64,000 nucleotides of DNA from Steinernema hermaphroditum. Taxonomy: Eukaryota > Nematoda > Chromadorea > Rhabditida > Steinernematidae. The notes beneath the pieces were generated by a model. The model saw nothing but the letters and a program-made list of their open reading frames with translations. It did no database searches and was not told the origin of the DNA. Positions 1 through 9,729 of this stretch are shown piece after piece (positions within the stretch are counted from its first letter, which is position 1; each line of letters begins with the position of its first letter). The stretch spans positions 3,994,012 to 4,058,011 of the forward strand of contig CM059623.1 in assembly GCA_030435675.1 (NCBI GenBank), read 5' to 3'. A program made the position numbers and the translations under genes.

Positions 1-794
1 AACTCGTAAACTCGTAAACTTTGTATTTCACTAATGGAATGCGTGGTGCTGATCATTTTGCGGACAAAACGGGCACTGTTACCGATCATAATCGGTGCAA
101 ATCTGAAGATACGAGTAACTGAAGATCTGGCAAGACCGGTGTCCCAACGTGTGACATTTACTACTCGGCCGCGGACGGAAAAATGGGCCATTTGACACAC
201 CGTAGACACAATGTACTGGTCCGTTTTGCACACTGTGGAGCAGTAATCCGAATGTGGCCACAAAGGACACAAGGGAGGGGCGCATAACGCATTTATTTTC
301 AGCAAATCCTGCATCCATCTACTCTAATTGTTCTGCTTTTCTTCTGTTGCACTGCATGGTCAGTTTAGCTTCGAATCCGTTGGGCTTTTGATGAAGTGAC
401 TCTATAGTCGCCAGTTCAACTTCCATAGTCTTCATTTTGGCCATTTTTTCGGCTATTTTGAGAGTGTGACCGTATTTTGACGATAATTTGGTTTCTAAGC
501 GTTCTCGGATAGTACACCGTTTTTTTTTTCGACTGGAATTTGACTATATGTCACTGTTGAGAGTGATAAAAAGTCCGGATTCCTAGAACGGCTATCTTTA
601 TGATGTGACGATTTATAGTTTTTGTCAGAATTGTACACACATAGTCACGTAATTTGGTCTTTTGTAGTAGTCCTTGCACTCGTGAACGACGATCACACTA
701 TTTTCGCCTAAATAGTACAGTGTAGCTGCCCTAAAAGTTCACGATCACAAAGATATGTTTCACAATAACACAAAGTGCTTGGATAGTCCGCATC
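1..794. other. Intergenic, no supported gene
   Basis: The window opens with a short tandem repeat of an 8-9 bp unit (ctcgtaaa) at 1-20. An open frame of 79 codons lies on the minus strand at 79-318, but it has no recognisable domain or signal and its flanks show no clear splice sites. I see no RNA gene or mobile element here. Confidence 0.5.
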
Positions 795-834
795 CTTATC
801 TTCCCTTATCGAGCGCAAAGTGACAGATATAAAA
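795..834 (+). promoter_or_regulatory. Core promoter with TATA box and GATA-type sites
   Basis: A TATA box (atataaaa, 827-834) lies about 45 bp before the start codon of the serine protease gene. Two CTTATC sites (reverse complement GATAAG) lie just upstream, around 795-810. In nematodes GATA factors of the ELT-2 type drive intestinal digestive-enzyme genes through such sites, so gut expression is an inference from the motif and the product. Confidence 0.55.
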
Positions 835-878
835 CTAGGCGCCCGCTGTTCTTCAAGCAGTGCAATCAAGAGCGGATC

Positions 879-1860
879 ATGCGAATCCTAGCCATCCTCT
901 TAGGGTTCTTTGCCACGGCTGGATATGCGTCTATATCAGCAGAAGAAGGCTCCGATCACAGCCGCATCATCGACAAGGTGCACCTGGTTGGCTCGGACCC
1001 AGAAGAGTTCTTCGAACGCGTTCGCCTGGCCGTCAACTTCTCCAGCCTCGTCTTCGCCGGTCAGCGCGCCCAGCCTGGCCAGTTCCCCATGCAGGCGTTC
1101 CTCTCCTATGCCAGCCGCAAGGGCGGCTTCTATATTTGCGGAGCCTCGCTCCTCTCGACCACCCACGCCGTCACCGCTGGCCATTGCACTGTCGACATGA
1201 CGAAACCGGCCGAGATTATGGTAGGAGGAACGAATATGCGCCAGCGCGGGGGAAACGCCCAATGGCGTAGGATTAACAAAATCACCACTTTCCCTGAGTA
1301 CAACAAGCACGACCCTCGTATCAGGAAGGACATCGGCATCGTCGAGTTCAGCCCTCCTGTGCAGCTCAATCACTACGTGCAGACCACGAAGATCGTCTCC
1401 GATGACTCCCAGCTGCTCAGATCCAAAAAAGCTGTTATCTCCGGATTCGGAACTCATAAATGTAAGCGAAGTTATCTATTTGGTTGACATCAATACGCTA
1501 ATGTCCATTTCAGACGCCTTCTTAGTGCCACAGACTAGCGAGAATCTGCTCTTCGCCGAAGTCAATCTTTACAACTTCAACTATTGTCGTTCGCGTTGGT
1601 TCCAGATGGACCCGGCTCAAACGCAGATTTGCGCTGGCGCCAAGAACCACGGCACCGGTCAGGGCGACAGCGGCGGACCCATCCAGGTGCGCCACAATGG
1701 AAAGCTTTACCAGGTCGGACTCACTTCGTATGGTGCGGCCAACCCCAACGACGCCCAGTACAACCAGGATCGGTTCCCTTCGGTATTCACGCGTGTCTCC
1801 AAGTATTGCAACTTTATCAGCAAGACCACAAACGGGAAGGCGCGTTGTGGGCAGTTGTAG
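879..1860 (+). CDS. Secreted S1-family (chymotrypsin-fold) serine protease
   Basis: Two exons (879-1461, 1514-1860) joined over a 52-bp GT-AG intron give 309 residues. The first about 20 residues (MRILAILLGFFATAGYASIS) are a signal peptide, so the enzyme is secreted. The catalytic triad is visible: His in TAGHC, Asp in KDIGIVEF, Ser in GDSGGP. The 42-58 disulfide (FYICGAS / GHC) and the 168-182 disulfide (NYCRS / ICAG) are present. The Cys191-Cys220 pair of ordinary trypsins is absent: the stretch before the serine reads GTGQGDSGGP and the facing loop SYGAANPND. The base of the specificity pocket (position 189) is Gly rather than Asp, so trypsin-like cleavage after Lys/Arg is unlikely. A propeptide of roughly 40 residues precedes the mature start, but no canonical IVGG is seen; the mature N-terminus may be LVFAGQ. 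A TATA box lies upstream. Family assignment is firm; substrate is unknown. Confidence 0.93.
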
Positions 1861-1902
1861 GAGAGCAGTTAGATGTAAAGATATGTAAATTTGTGCACTT
1901 TA

Positions 1903-1908
1903 AATAAA
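1903..1908 (+). terminator. Poly(A) signal AATAAA
   Basis: A canonical AATAAA lies 43 bp after the protease stop codon, followed by a T-rich stretch. Confidence 0.7.
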
Positions 1909-1994
1909 TCTCTTGCTTCAGAAAATTGGTATTTTATTGGCGATGTGGCTAATGACACACAGTTTTGATGCTAACTACAAAAGACCGGTCTAGG

Positions 1995-2660
1995 AGTGGA
2001 ACGCACCTAAACTCGCTAATCAAGTTTCCCTGTTTGAAACTCCCATCAAACTTTGCTTTCACTTTCAAGTTCGCTTTCAGCATGACGATGTGTACTTGAT
2101 TAGTCACTCCTTGATCTATCTCTAGGCGGAACGGCGTCCAGATTAGGTGGAGTGGATAGAGGCCGGGCTGCGGACGCTAACGCACCTAAATTCGCTTGTT
2201 CTCAATCAAGTTTCACCGTTTAAAACTCGACTCAGCGCGGTCAGAAGTATGAACTCCGTCTGGACGATCAGGCATGTCGTGGTAGGGCCCATCTGAAGCG
2301 CGACTGACGCACAAAACCAGCCCCGTTGAGTGCGCAGCTCCTATTCAACCACGATTTGATGATTCCACGCCATTCAAAGATGGGTATCTCAAGTTTTTAA
2401 GCAAACAGAGCGCTGATACGGAATCTTCGGGCGGGTGTTGTCACGACATGCCTGATGACAAAGTGTCTGTTAGCTGGGAACCAAGATTACGTGGGGTGGA
2501 TAGAGGCCGGGCTGCGGAGGCTAACGCACCTAAATTCGCCTGTCTTCAATCAACTTTCACCGTTTAAAGATCGACCCAGCACGGTCAAAAATATGAAGTC
2601 CGTCTGGGTGATCAGGCACGTCGTGGTAGGACCCACCCATGTCAGCGCCCCTTTGCACAA
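1995..2660 (+). repeat. Imperfect direct duplication (about 150-bp units)
   Basis: Two copies of a unit of about 150 bp lie at about 2142-2292 and 2488-2634. Both begin near GATTA(G/C)GTGG(A/G)GTGGATAG and run through 'gctaacgcacctaaattcgc' to 'gtcgtggtagg'. A third, shorter match begins near 1995. I see no reading frame or transposase in it, so its origin is unknown. The short open frames that cross it differ between copies and are not credible genes. Confidence 0.75.
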
Positions 2661-2983
2661 AAACTTAACGGAATCACGTTAAAATGATGTAGAATTATCC
2701 GACTGTTTGTGAATTCTGCGTCAAGTCGAAACTTGATTAGGCTGTTGCATTCGTCAGTTACATTTACAAACTATATCGCCATGAAAGCGATCCTATTTAC
2801 ACAAGCCCTCCTATGGCTCCGTATCACCTTCTCCGCTTTGACGTCACTCCATATTCATCACACGCTCTCCCCGGGCGAAGTGACGGCTTATCAATGACGT
2901 GTACCGGTGAGTAACCGTTCTCCATACATATTCCGTCTTTCGCTCTCGTCCAAACTCGCATCAGTGCTCCAACAGTCGCCACC

Positions 2984-3777
2984 ATGTGCTGCTCCTTTCT
3001 CGGCCAGATCGCTTATGGTTCTCTTATGCTGTTGGCTTTAGGTCTAACCCTTGCCTCTATGTTTACGCCGGGTAATGAACACTTTTCGTGGGTAATAACT
3101 AACCGTTTTCTTAGGTTGGCAGCAGATAAAACACGTAGACGGAAAGGACCTAAATTTTGGTATCTTCTTCTGCCACAACGCGACTACCAGCGATACTAAA
3201 GGAGCCGAATCCGGAACGGATTACTGTAAGGAGTGGTGGAAAAAGCAATCACCGGAGATGAAGGCCGTCATCGCGTGCATGTGCCTGGCGGTTGTTGTTG
3301 AGGTTGTCGCCATTGCGTGGAACATTTTCACGATCTGCGCCTGTTGTTGCAAGGTGAGATTTGGGGCAAAATACTCAAAGTGACTCAAAAACTAGTTTCC
3401 TAATCGATCCAGGCCTCATTTCATTTCAAAGCCAGGAAAATGAGCTATTTATATCTGGCATTCTATACTAGCTGAACTGATTTTTTTCAGAAATACTTGG
3501 TGCACCCACTCCCAGCACTAGCCCTCGTTGCCGCCATTTTCTTGGCGATAGCCGTCGGAATATACGGTGTTAACCACGAGAAAATGATAGGCATGCGACC
3601 CACTTATTTACCGGTTAATCATGTTTGGTTTCAGTTTCGATAAAAGACGCCCAAAAAGGTCTGAAGCCTGGCACCATCTCCTACAGCTTCTACCTGGCCT
3701 GTGCCGCACTTGCCGCTTGCATAGCCGATATCATCGTTGGAAGTTTGACGGTGACCCTCGCCAAGCACTGCCTTTAG
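2984..3777 (+). CDS. Clc-like (nematode claudin/PMP22-like) membrane protein, copy A
   Basis: Four exons (2984-3071, 3115-3353, 3491-3590, 3635-3777) join in frame to 189 residues. The order is a short N-terminus with TM1 (GSLMLLALGLTLASMF), a GWQQ motif opening an extracellular loop with two Cys, TM2 (AVIACMCLAVVVEVVAIAW, then a CACCCK end), TM3 (ALVAAIFLAIAVGIYGV) and TM4 (SYSFYLACAALAACIADIIVG). This matches the four-TM nematode Clc-like family, related to claudins. The start has a good context (gccaccATG). Introns 1 and 2 are GT-AG, but intron 3 (3591-3634) begins with GC: the exon ends ATGATAG and the intron starts GCATGC. The paralogue at 6636-8525 has GT at the same place, and the frame requires the splice, so this looks like a true GC-AG intron. 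The molecular role of the family is poorly defined. Confidence 0.88.
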
Positions 3778-4760
3778 ATTTTTCAAAAAGTGTTTTGTGT
3801 GCATGTGTGTAAATATATGATAAATATGAGCTTCTTTCAAGCGTAGAAAATGACAAGAATTAATTGACAAAAGTATTAATAAGAGGCAAGCTTTGACCAC
3901 TCTAAGCGGTGGTGGTACTACGCCCCAATTCCCTTGTGGTAGTCGGAACATTCACAGGGTTTACCGCCAAAACAATTGCACGCTCAGAGAGCGACGGAGG
4001 GACGGCCACCATGAGAGAATCTTCATGGTTGATATATCGTATCTTGGACGAATCAACAGAGAGGGTACAAATGTGGATTCCATAGACGCTGTAAGTCGCG
4101 TTGTCAATGAGTCAGATGAGTGATAGGGCACAGTTTTTTATTGATCGCTTATCTGGGCACACTTCATGGGCACAGAAAGCACGAATGTGTTGCGAGAGCG
4201 AAGGAACGATGAATCAACAGCCTTTCCTAAATGTATCACACGTGCCGAGAGATGATATGATCCTTATTAGTCATCGTTTTTCTGGCGAAGACAGCCAACA
4301 GATCTGCAAACCATTGAGCAGAAAACTGATAACTTGTGAAATGGGTGAGTCCCGGTGGTTTGGATATTTCGAAGACACATTTAACTTGGACAAATACCAA
4401 ATGGAGATCCAAATGTCCTCTGGGTGGAAATGAGGCTCCCTGCTTGATCGAGCCACTATACTATCGTTTTCCAGTACACGGAATCCTTGTCCTTGAGATG
4501 TAATCTACGGCTCAATGTTCCGGTAATCAATCTTTGTACAACCATCTGGAGACATTTCTTCGATCGATCGATGACGTTTTCATCCATTTCGTCACAATTT
4601 TCAAATGACAAATCAGAAAAAAAGTGAACACAAATCGAACATCAAACCACAACAAAGCGCTTCTTCCAACATTTCCAACAACTTCCAACATCTACGAACA
4701 AATCTTTTAATGCGAAGTCCAACAAATTCGGAGATTTGCATCTCTTCAGAGATTTTTGGA
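3778..4760. other. Intergenic, no supported gene
   Basis: Contains only short open frames (longest 110 codons at 4101-4433, plus strand, without recognisable domain). 4590-4720 is A-rich with repeated 'ccaacattt' words. No RNA gene or mobile element recognised. Confidence 0.5.
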
Positions 4761-4770
4761 CTATAAATAC
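4761..4770 (+). promoter_or_regulatory. TATA box of the 4804-6176 gene
   Basis: The sequence ctataaatac lies about 40 bp upstream of the ATG at 4804. It is the same kind of TATA box at the same spacing as that of the protease gene, which suggests that the locus downstream was, or is, a real transcription unit. Confidence 0.5.
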
Positions 4771-4803
4771 CGAAGCTAAACGAGCAAACCGACGCCGTTT
4801 GCG

Positions 4804-6176
4804 ATGGACACGGTGCTTGTTGCCTTCTGTGAGAGCGTCGCGAGATGTCTTTCCATCCCAAAAGATAATCCCTATGTGCACTTTGACGGACTGTGCCGTC
4901 TCAATAGCTCCATCTGGGCTGAAGCGGGTCAAAGAGGAAAGGAACGTAAGCACACCTGTGCTGAACTCATCTATGACGACGAGAAAACACAGTGGAGATA
5001 CCCTTTCAGTTCCTTTTTCGAACACGTCGCCATTGAAGAGGTGTCAATGATGAGCAATCCACACTCAATTATGCTTTTGCGCATTGCAAACTCAAAAATA
5101 AGTTTTGTACCCGACTACGCAGTGATCTCAGAGGAAAGAATGAATTCAGAACTTCTGCCCTTTCTCCTCTCTTGAATGGCCTCCAATGCTTCGTTTTATT
5201 CTCATAACGTTTTGTTGTTCCGCAACGATTGTCACGACTATTGCTCGTTTCCTAACCTTGACTTCAGGAATCGCTACTTCAAGAAGATATGCTTAGATGG
5301 AGGCGGCGAAGAAAAGCTGAAGTTCATCGAATATTCCGTGAAACCGGGTTTTCTTGAGGAATTAGAGCTCCTTGGGCATTGGCCAACTGCCGAACGCAGA
5401 CCTGTGGCGCACTCCTGTCCGAATTAGTGGCTTCGGAGGATATCAGTACAGGGAGTTCAAAGCTCATCAACGAAGATGTCTTCAGCAACATCATGAAACG
5501 CTAGAAGACGGAGCTGGAACACAAGGTTTTCCTCAAGAAACACTGCGATTTTGGGATCAAGAAGTTGGTGTCCGTTCTGGCGCGATACGACATCTCACTG
5601 AAACTAGAAAAGCAGGAAGGCGGTTCCATGGCATGCTTCAAAAATGCCCACGTCAAAATATCGTTTGAAAATTACGGCGACTGGCGACCGAATCCGCTTG
5701 AGGTAACTCACAAGCTTCACGACAGCAAGTATGAAATGAAGGCACCTCTGACGGAGATCGCCATTGAGCAACACGAGTTCGTGCCAGAAGAGCCAAAGCC
5801 TGAAACCAGCAAGAAGAACTGCGAAAGCCCCTCGCCGACCGCCTCTCAGTTTCTCGCCGATTACAATGCCATGAAGACGTGTGATCCGGAGATCTTCGGA
5901 AAGTACTTGCTGACATTGGATGTGAAACAGATTCCGGAGATAACTAGCGTGTTCCTGGAAGGCTACATGCTGTCCGCGATTCTGAGAGGCCTCCGGGCCG
6001 TGCAGAGCAACGTGTCCAGTGATGACCTTGCCGAACGACTGGTTGCCGTCTCGATGAGTCCTGGATTTGACGTGGCCGCTATGTTCCTTGACGAAAGCGA
6101 AAAAGGAGACTTAGAAGCGATGTTCCCGCTTTTCGAAAAAGAGAAAGCAGACCTTCTGCGCCAGAGATACTTGTAA
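4804..6176 (+). pseudogene. Unrecognised protein gene, probably decayed
   Basis: A TATA box and an ATG at 4804 open a frame of 123 codons (to 5175). A plausible acceptor (cttgacttcag, near 5269) leads to a second coding block that reads NRYFKKICLDGGGEE, and a long final block reads from about 5505 to the stop at 6176 (for example FLKKHCDFGIKKLVSVLARY). The blocks look coding by composition and by absence of low complexity. They cannot be joined cleanly: after ...FLEELELLG near 5370 the frame must change, and the frame that follows (ALLSELVASEDISTG...) hits an in-frame TAG at about 5502 just before the final block. I could not find GT-AG introns that repair this. It is either a pseudogene, a gene with unusual introns, or carries sequence errors. 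I recognise no family; the last 200 residues look like a soluble helical protein. Confidence 0.45.
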
Positions 6177-6635
6177 TAGACTTGTAATAAACTCAAGTAG
6201 ATTGAGTTCCAGTTCTGTACCAAACTACACAGTCACCTCAGCAAAACTTTTTTCATCATCGGTCATTTGTCATGGATCAACCCAGTATGCTGTATTCCAG
6301 GAAGGTAACTTTAAGATTTGGGTTGTTCGGAGGTAAAATTTTTATTTTAAATTATACAAAGTTTCTCTTCTGTCTATTTATTTCAACTGATCAAATAATT
6401 CAACGTCTACTTATTACTTATCGTTGTAACCCGTATTAAACTATTGGGTTGAAACACCAATCGATAGTATTTATACAGGTTACCTTGCCCGCTGTTAGCC
6501 ATCTTTTCTCTTATCTCGCTGCCGCGGGCGAAATGATCGTCTATCTCTTTGTGTGAGTCACTCTGCTCTCTGTATAAGAGTGCTCCATGCACGACGAAGT
6601 CATTGCGGCCTGTTAATTGACTAAGAATAGCCATC
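6177..6635. other. Upstream region of Clc-like copy B
   Basis: Holds a segment similar to the region upstream of Clc-like copy A. Both contain CGGGCGAARTGA (near 2872 and 6525) with nearby TTATC/CTATC (GATA-type) words, so the two paralogues probably share an ancestral promoter block. 'tgtataagag' near 6570 could be a weak TATA element. Nothing else supported. Confidence 0.4.
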
Positions 6636-8525
6636 ATGTGCGTTTGCTCCTTTCTCGGACAAGTTGTTTACGGCTCCCTGATGCTCATAGCTCTCGGATT
6701 GACGCTTGTTCCGATGTTCACTCCAGGTAAGATGTTTTTCTCTTGGCAGCGTGAACACCTAAGATTGTGTACGCGCTGGGCTATAAAAAATGTGCAATGC
6801 ATGGGGTAAAGGTTAGAGTCCGATGGAAGAGATGGAGGGTCAGTCAGGATTCTCTCACTCCTTTCGGACGTGGGGATCTTCTTTTATTTTCGTGTGCATC
6901 CTAGCCTGCAATTTTTTTTGCTTCTGTTTATGGTTTATGATGCAGGTTGATGTAGTAAGCAATCTGTTTCAACTCCACACTCTCGGATGCAAAAAGCTAC
7001 AATGGAAGTAGTCCAAGCGAAAAAGCGTTGTCTTTTTCAAAAAGAAGAGCGGAAGCGAGGGCTGTGTTCCCTAGCGACCGGTCGGGTCGTTCACTCGCTT
7101 TGTCTGAGGTCCGCCGAATGAGTTGACTGAGCGGTCGTTCTTGGCCGTTTTTGTTGGCATTATCATTGCCCCGTTCCAATCAGTGAGAAAAAGAGCGAAT
7201 GCGAACTCAAATACCTGATTTTCCATAATGAAATCTTTTTCTTTACGGTGCTAAGCAGGATATTAAAAATATTGAATGTCCAGGTTAAGGTTATTCATTC
7301 CCTTTTGCACGCACTTTACCCTTTCAAAATCGTTCAGATTGTACTGGCTATCTCGTGTGTTGTTGAACAGAGGGGTCCATGAACCCGAGGATTGTGAGTC
7401 GTTGCCATGTCGGCTCAAATCAAAAGTGCTTACACTAGAGAACGTTATTCTTCACTCGTTGTCTTTGCTCTCTTGTGACTATGAAAAAACCTGACTCCCC
7501 AAATATTCCGTTTTAGCGCTTTCTACGCTGCTAAGCAAAAACATCCAGGTTAGCATAATGATTATTCAGTCCATTTTTTCTGTATGCACTGTCCTCTCAG
7601 AAAATCGTTCAGTATGCCCTGGCTATTTCATGTCTAGCTGCACAGTGACTACAGTCCATGGAACCGAGAATTCTGAGTCGATGCCATGTCGTGTCGCATC
7701 GAAATGGCCGAGTGTTAGCATTACAGAGCGTAGTTATTCTTTCTTCGTTGTCATCGCTCTCTTGTAGATAAGCTCAGATAATGGTAGGGTCGTAAAACTA
7801 GAGTTGTTTGGTTTTCGAACTGTATGCTTCCTTTTATAACAAACAATTGCTAAGAAGGGATGATAAGCAATGTGGTTTTTGCTCTCATTTTTCAATATTT
7901 TAGTGCCTATGCGTTACTCACCACCCTGATTATTCATCTGATAAGGCGTGACATCACTACTGTTCTAGGCTGGCAGCAGCTCAAAAACTCCGACGGAAAG
8001 GACATCCATCTCGGCATCTTTTTCTGTCGCAATCCTGACAGTGAAGGTAATGTCCATGCCGACGCGAGCGACTACTGCAAGCAATGGTGGGAGCACCAGA
8101 CGCCAAAGATGAAGGCCGTTATCGCGTGCATGTGCCTGGCCGTTATCGTCGAGGCGGCCGCCATCGTGTGGACCATCGTCACCATCTGTGCTTGTTGTTG
8201 CAAGGTGCGCTTGGTCAGCGAAGCATCTACTTATTTCGCAATTTAGTCATGCCTCGTCCATATTCTACCTGCCCTGGCCTTCGTCGCTTCAATTCTTCTC
8301 GCTATCGCTGTCGGAATCTATGGTGTTAGTCACAAGGACATGATAGGTACATTTCTGACAACTGCGCAAAATGTGACACTTAGCGTTTTAGGACCCATGA
8401 AGCATGACATGAAGCCGGGATCCATCACCTACAGTTTCTACTTGGCTTGTGCAGCATTGGGCGCTTGTATCGCCGATATCATCGTCGGTATTCTGACGGT
8501 TACTCTAGCGGAAGTCTGCCTTTAA
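6636..8525 (+). CDS. Clc-like (nematode claudin/PMP22-like) membrane protein, copy B
   Basis: Four exons (6636-6726, 7969-8204, 8247-8346, 8392-8525) give 186 residues. Splice sites and intron phases match copy A, and the protein is clearly paralogous: TM1 YGSLMLIALGLTLVPMF, the GWQQLKN motif, TM2 AVIACMCLAVIVEAAAIVW followed by CACCCK, TM3 AFVASILLAIAVGIYGV, TM4 TYSFYLACAALGACIADIIVG. The extracellular loop differs most (NPDSEGNVHADASDYC against NATTSDTKGAESGTDYC). Intron 1 is 1.24 kb and holds an internal duplication; introns 2 and 3 are 42 and 45 bp. Intron 3 uses a normal GT donor where copy A uses GC. The two genes are in the same orientation about 2.9 kb apart, so they arose by local duplication with a degenerate gene now between them. 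The function of the family is unclear; a junction or channel-like role is inference only. Confidence 0.9.
7248..7770 (+). repeat. Tandem imperfect duplication inside intron 1 of Clc-like copy B
   Basis: Two units of about 240 bp (about 7248-7490 and 7530-7770) share ordered words: 'gctaagca...tccaggtta', 'attcagtcc/attcattcc', 'aaaatcgttcag', 'ctggctat', 'gtccatg', 'gagtcg(t/a)tgccatgtcg', 'ttattctt' and 'tcgctctcttgt'. No coding potential is conserved between the copies. Confidence 0.7.
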
Positions 8526-8779
8526 GTTGTGCTTATGTCTTGCCATGTACATAGAGTAGTTGAGGAATAATGAGAATAAGAAAGCACAGGAAAACAAAAG
8601 TTAGACGTTTTACACAGCACAAACAAGTGCTGCACAAACAAATCCTGTAAAACCGTGATGGATTTGGTTTCGGTCTTTCTTGGATCATTCAGACATGCAT
8701 TTGTCCGTACAACAAATGCCCAAGTCTTTCATGAACTGATTTGCAATTTGAAATGAAGAATCAGGTTGTCATAAGTCAA
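8526..8779. other. 3' flank of Clc-like copy B
   Basis: A-rich sequence with variant poly(A) hexamers (aataatgagaataag near 8566). No gene seen. Confidence 0.4.
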
Positions 8780-8907
8780 AATCATAAGCTGGGAAGTTAA
8801 GTCGATCATTTGAGAGAGTGGAAGACTGCACTACACAAGAGAGGCGGTGAAATATCGGAAAAACAAAAAAATTGAGGTAGTCGTATATGCTTTGAATAAG
8901 GTCAGTG

Positions 8908-8985
8908 GTTCGGTGCCCGAGTGGCGTAGTCGGTAGCGCTGCCGACTATGGCTCGGGTACTGGTTCGGCACCCACTGCGAACATA
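8908..8985 (+). other. tRNA-like element (pol III box A and box B)
   Basis: A perfect box A (TGGCGTAGTCGG) and a near box B (GGTTCGGCACCC) are about 35 bp apart, as in tRNA genes. The acceptor and anticodon arms do not fold properly, so I do not call a functional tRNA. It may be the head of a tRNA-derived SINE or a regulatory relic in the 5S/SL1 unit. Confidence 0.55.
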
Positions 8986-9104
8986 AGTGCAAGATTGCAC
9001 TAGCCTTGCAGTCCAGGCCTCAGAGAGTGACTCTTTTTTGCTGGTTAGCTCGGTTGTGAATTTTCAAAAAAAATGCAGCAAAAAAACTACAATAAAAATG
9101 CAAA

Positions 9105-9223
9105 AGCTTACGACACCTGGGATTCCCAAGCCGTCTCCGATCCAAGTACTGACCAGGCCCGACGCTGCTTGACTTGCGAGATCTGACGAGTTCGCGTATA
9201 TTCAGCGTGGTATGATCGTAGGC
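9105..9223 (-). rRNA. 5S ribosomal RNA gene
   Basis: The minus strand from 9223 to 9105 (119 nt) reads as a full-length 5S rRNA: it opens GCCTACGATCATACCACG, contains the internal control region words AAGCAGCGTCGGGCC and AGTACTTGGATCGGAGACGG, and closes GGTGTCGTAAGCT, which pairs with the 5' end to form helix I. A T-run follows the 3' end, the pol III terminator. It is transcribed in the same direction as, and downstream of, the SL1 RNA gene at 9354-9453, the linkage seen in several nematodes. A few positions differ from the common nematode 5S, so it could be a minor variant copy; whether it is expressed cannot be told. Confidence 0.85.
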
Positions 9224-9353
9224 GATAGTGTCACCTATCGAGGATGCCTATATGTTGCTGAAGGTCCTATACGGAAATAGAGTCATTTACAGTGGGCCAG
9301 GAAAAACGAAAAGAACAGCTTCAGTGGCCAGACCTCTAGAGTCACAGCATATT

Positions 9354-9453
9354 TTATAAGCATCTCCAAAGAGACGCAGTTCCAAAATTTATCTCGCCAC
9401 TTCCATTTGAAAGAGCAGATCTAATGTTTACTTCAAACTTGGGTAAGTAAACC
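9354..9453 (-). ncRNA. SL1 spliced-leader RNA gene (variant leader)
   Basis: The minus strand starting at 9453 begins GGTTTACTTACCCAAGTTTG, a 22-nt leader matching SL1 except at two positions (7: A to C; 22: G to A), followed at once by the donor GTAAACATT. Downstream it keeps the SL1 RNA landmarks: an Sm-binding site AAATTTTGGAAC (about 9377-9388) and a terminal stem GCGTCTC-TTTG-GAGATGC (9360-9377). The two leader changes are structurally compensatory: C7 pairs with G23 and A22 with U8, making a continuous 8-bp stem GTTTACTT/AAGTAAAC. Total length of about 100 nt fits the family. This RNA donates the leader in trans-splicing of pre-mRNAs. It sits upstream of and co-oriented with the 5S gene. 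Confidence 0.85.
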
Positions 9454-9729
9454 GACGTGCCTGCAAGTAAACCGACGACAGCACTGTGCATCGCGCTATC
9501 TGCTGCGCTCGACCGTCTCGCTGCAGCAATGGTTGACCAGGGCAGTCGATCGGTTCAAGCTCATCGTGTCTAAGAACCTGTTGTAGTGTCTGCAAGTACC
9601 TAGCTTAGCTTGAGAAAGATTTACAGCAGTAAGGCGGAAAGTTTCAATCATGCCCAGGGGTCACTCTCTGAGCGTCTGGCTGGTCGGATGGCAAACACTA
9701 TGGCAGTTGTGAGCTTTATACATGTGAGG
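9454..9729. other. 5' flank of the SL1 RNA gene
   Basis: The first bases of the SL1 gene are echoed just upstream: AAGTAAACCGACG occurs twice (about 9446 and 9465). This region would hold the SL1 proximal sequence element, but I cannot identify it. No other gene seen. Confidence 0.4.

Larger units (their letters stand above)
8780..9265. repeat. Composite repeat: tRNA-like element plus 5S rRNA (unit 1)
   Basis: This segment recurs at 52511-52970 in the same order: a left flank (AATCATAAG, AAGTTAAGTCGATC, GGTGAAATATCGGAAAA), a plus-strand tRNA-like sequence, a linker, and a minus-strand 5S rRNA sequence followed by a short similar tail. The two copies differ by many substitutions and small indels. 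In this copy an SL1 RNA gene follows at 9354-9453; in the other it does not. Confidence 0.8.

Noticed and set aside
936..1457. A 173-codon minus-strand open frame
   Set aside because: Antisense shadow of the serine protease exon 1, which has an intact catalytic motif set.
2781..2897. Short frame MKAILFTQALLWLRITFSA resembling a signal peptide
   Set aside because: Ends after about 38 codons with no clear onward splice in frame to the Clc-like gene; more likely part of its 5' region.
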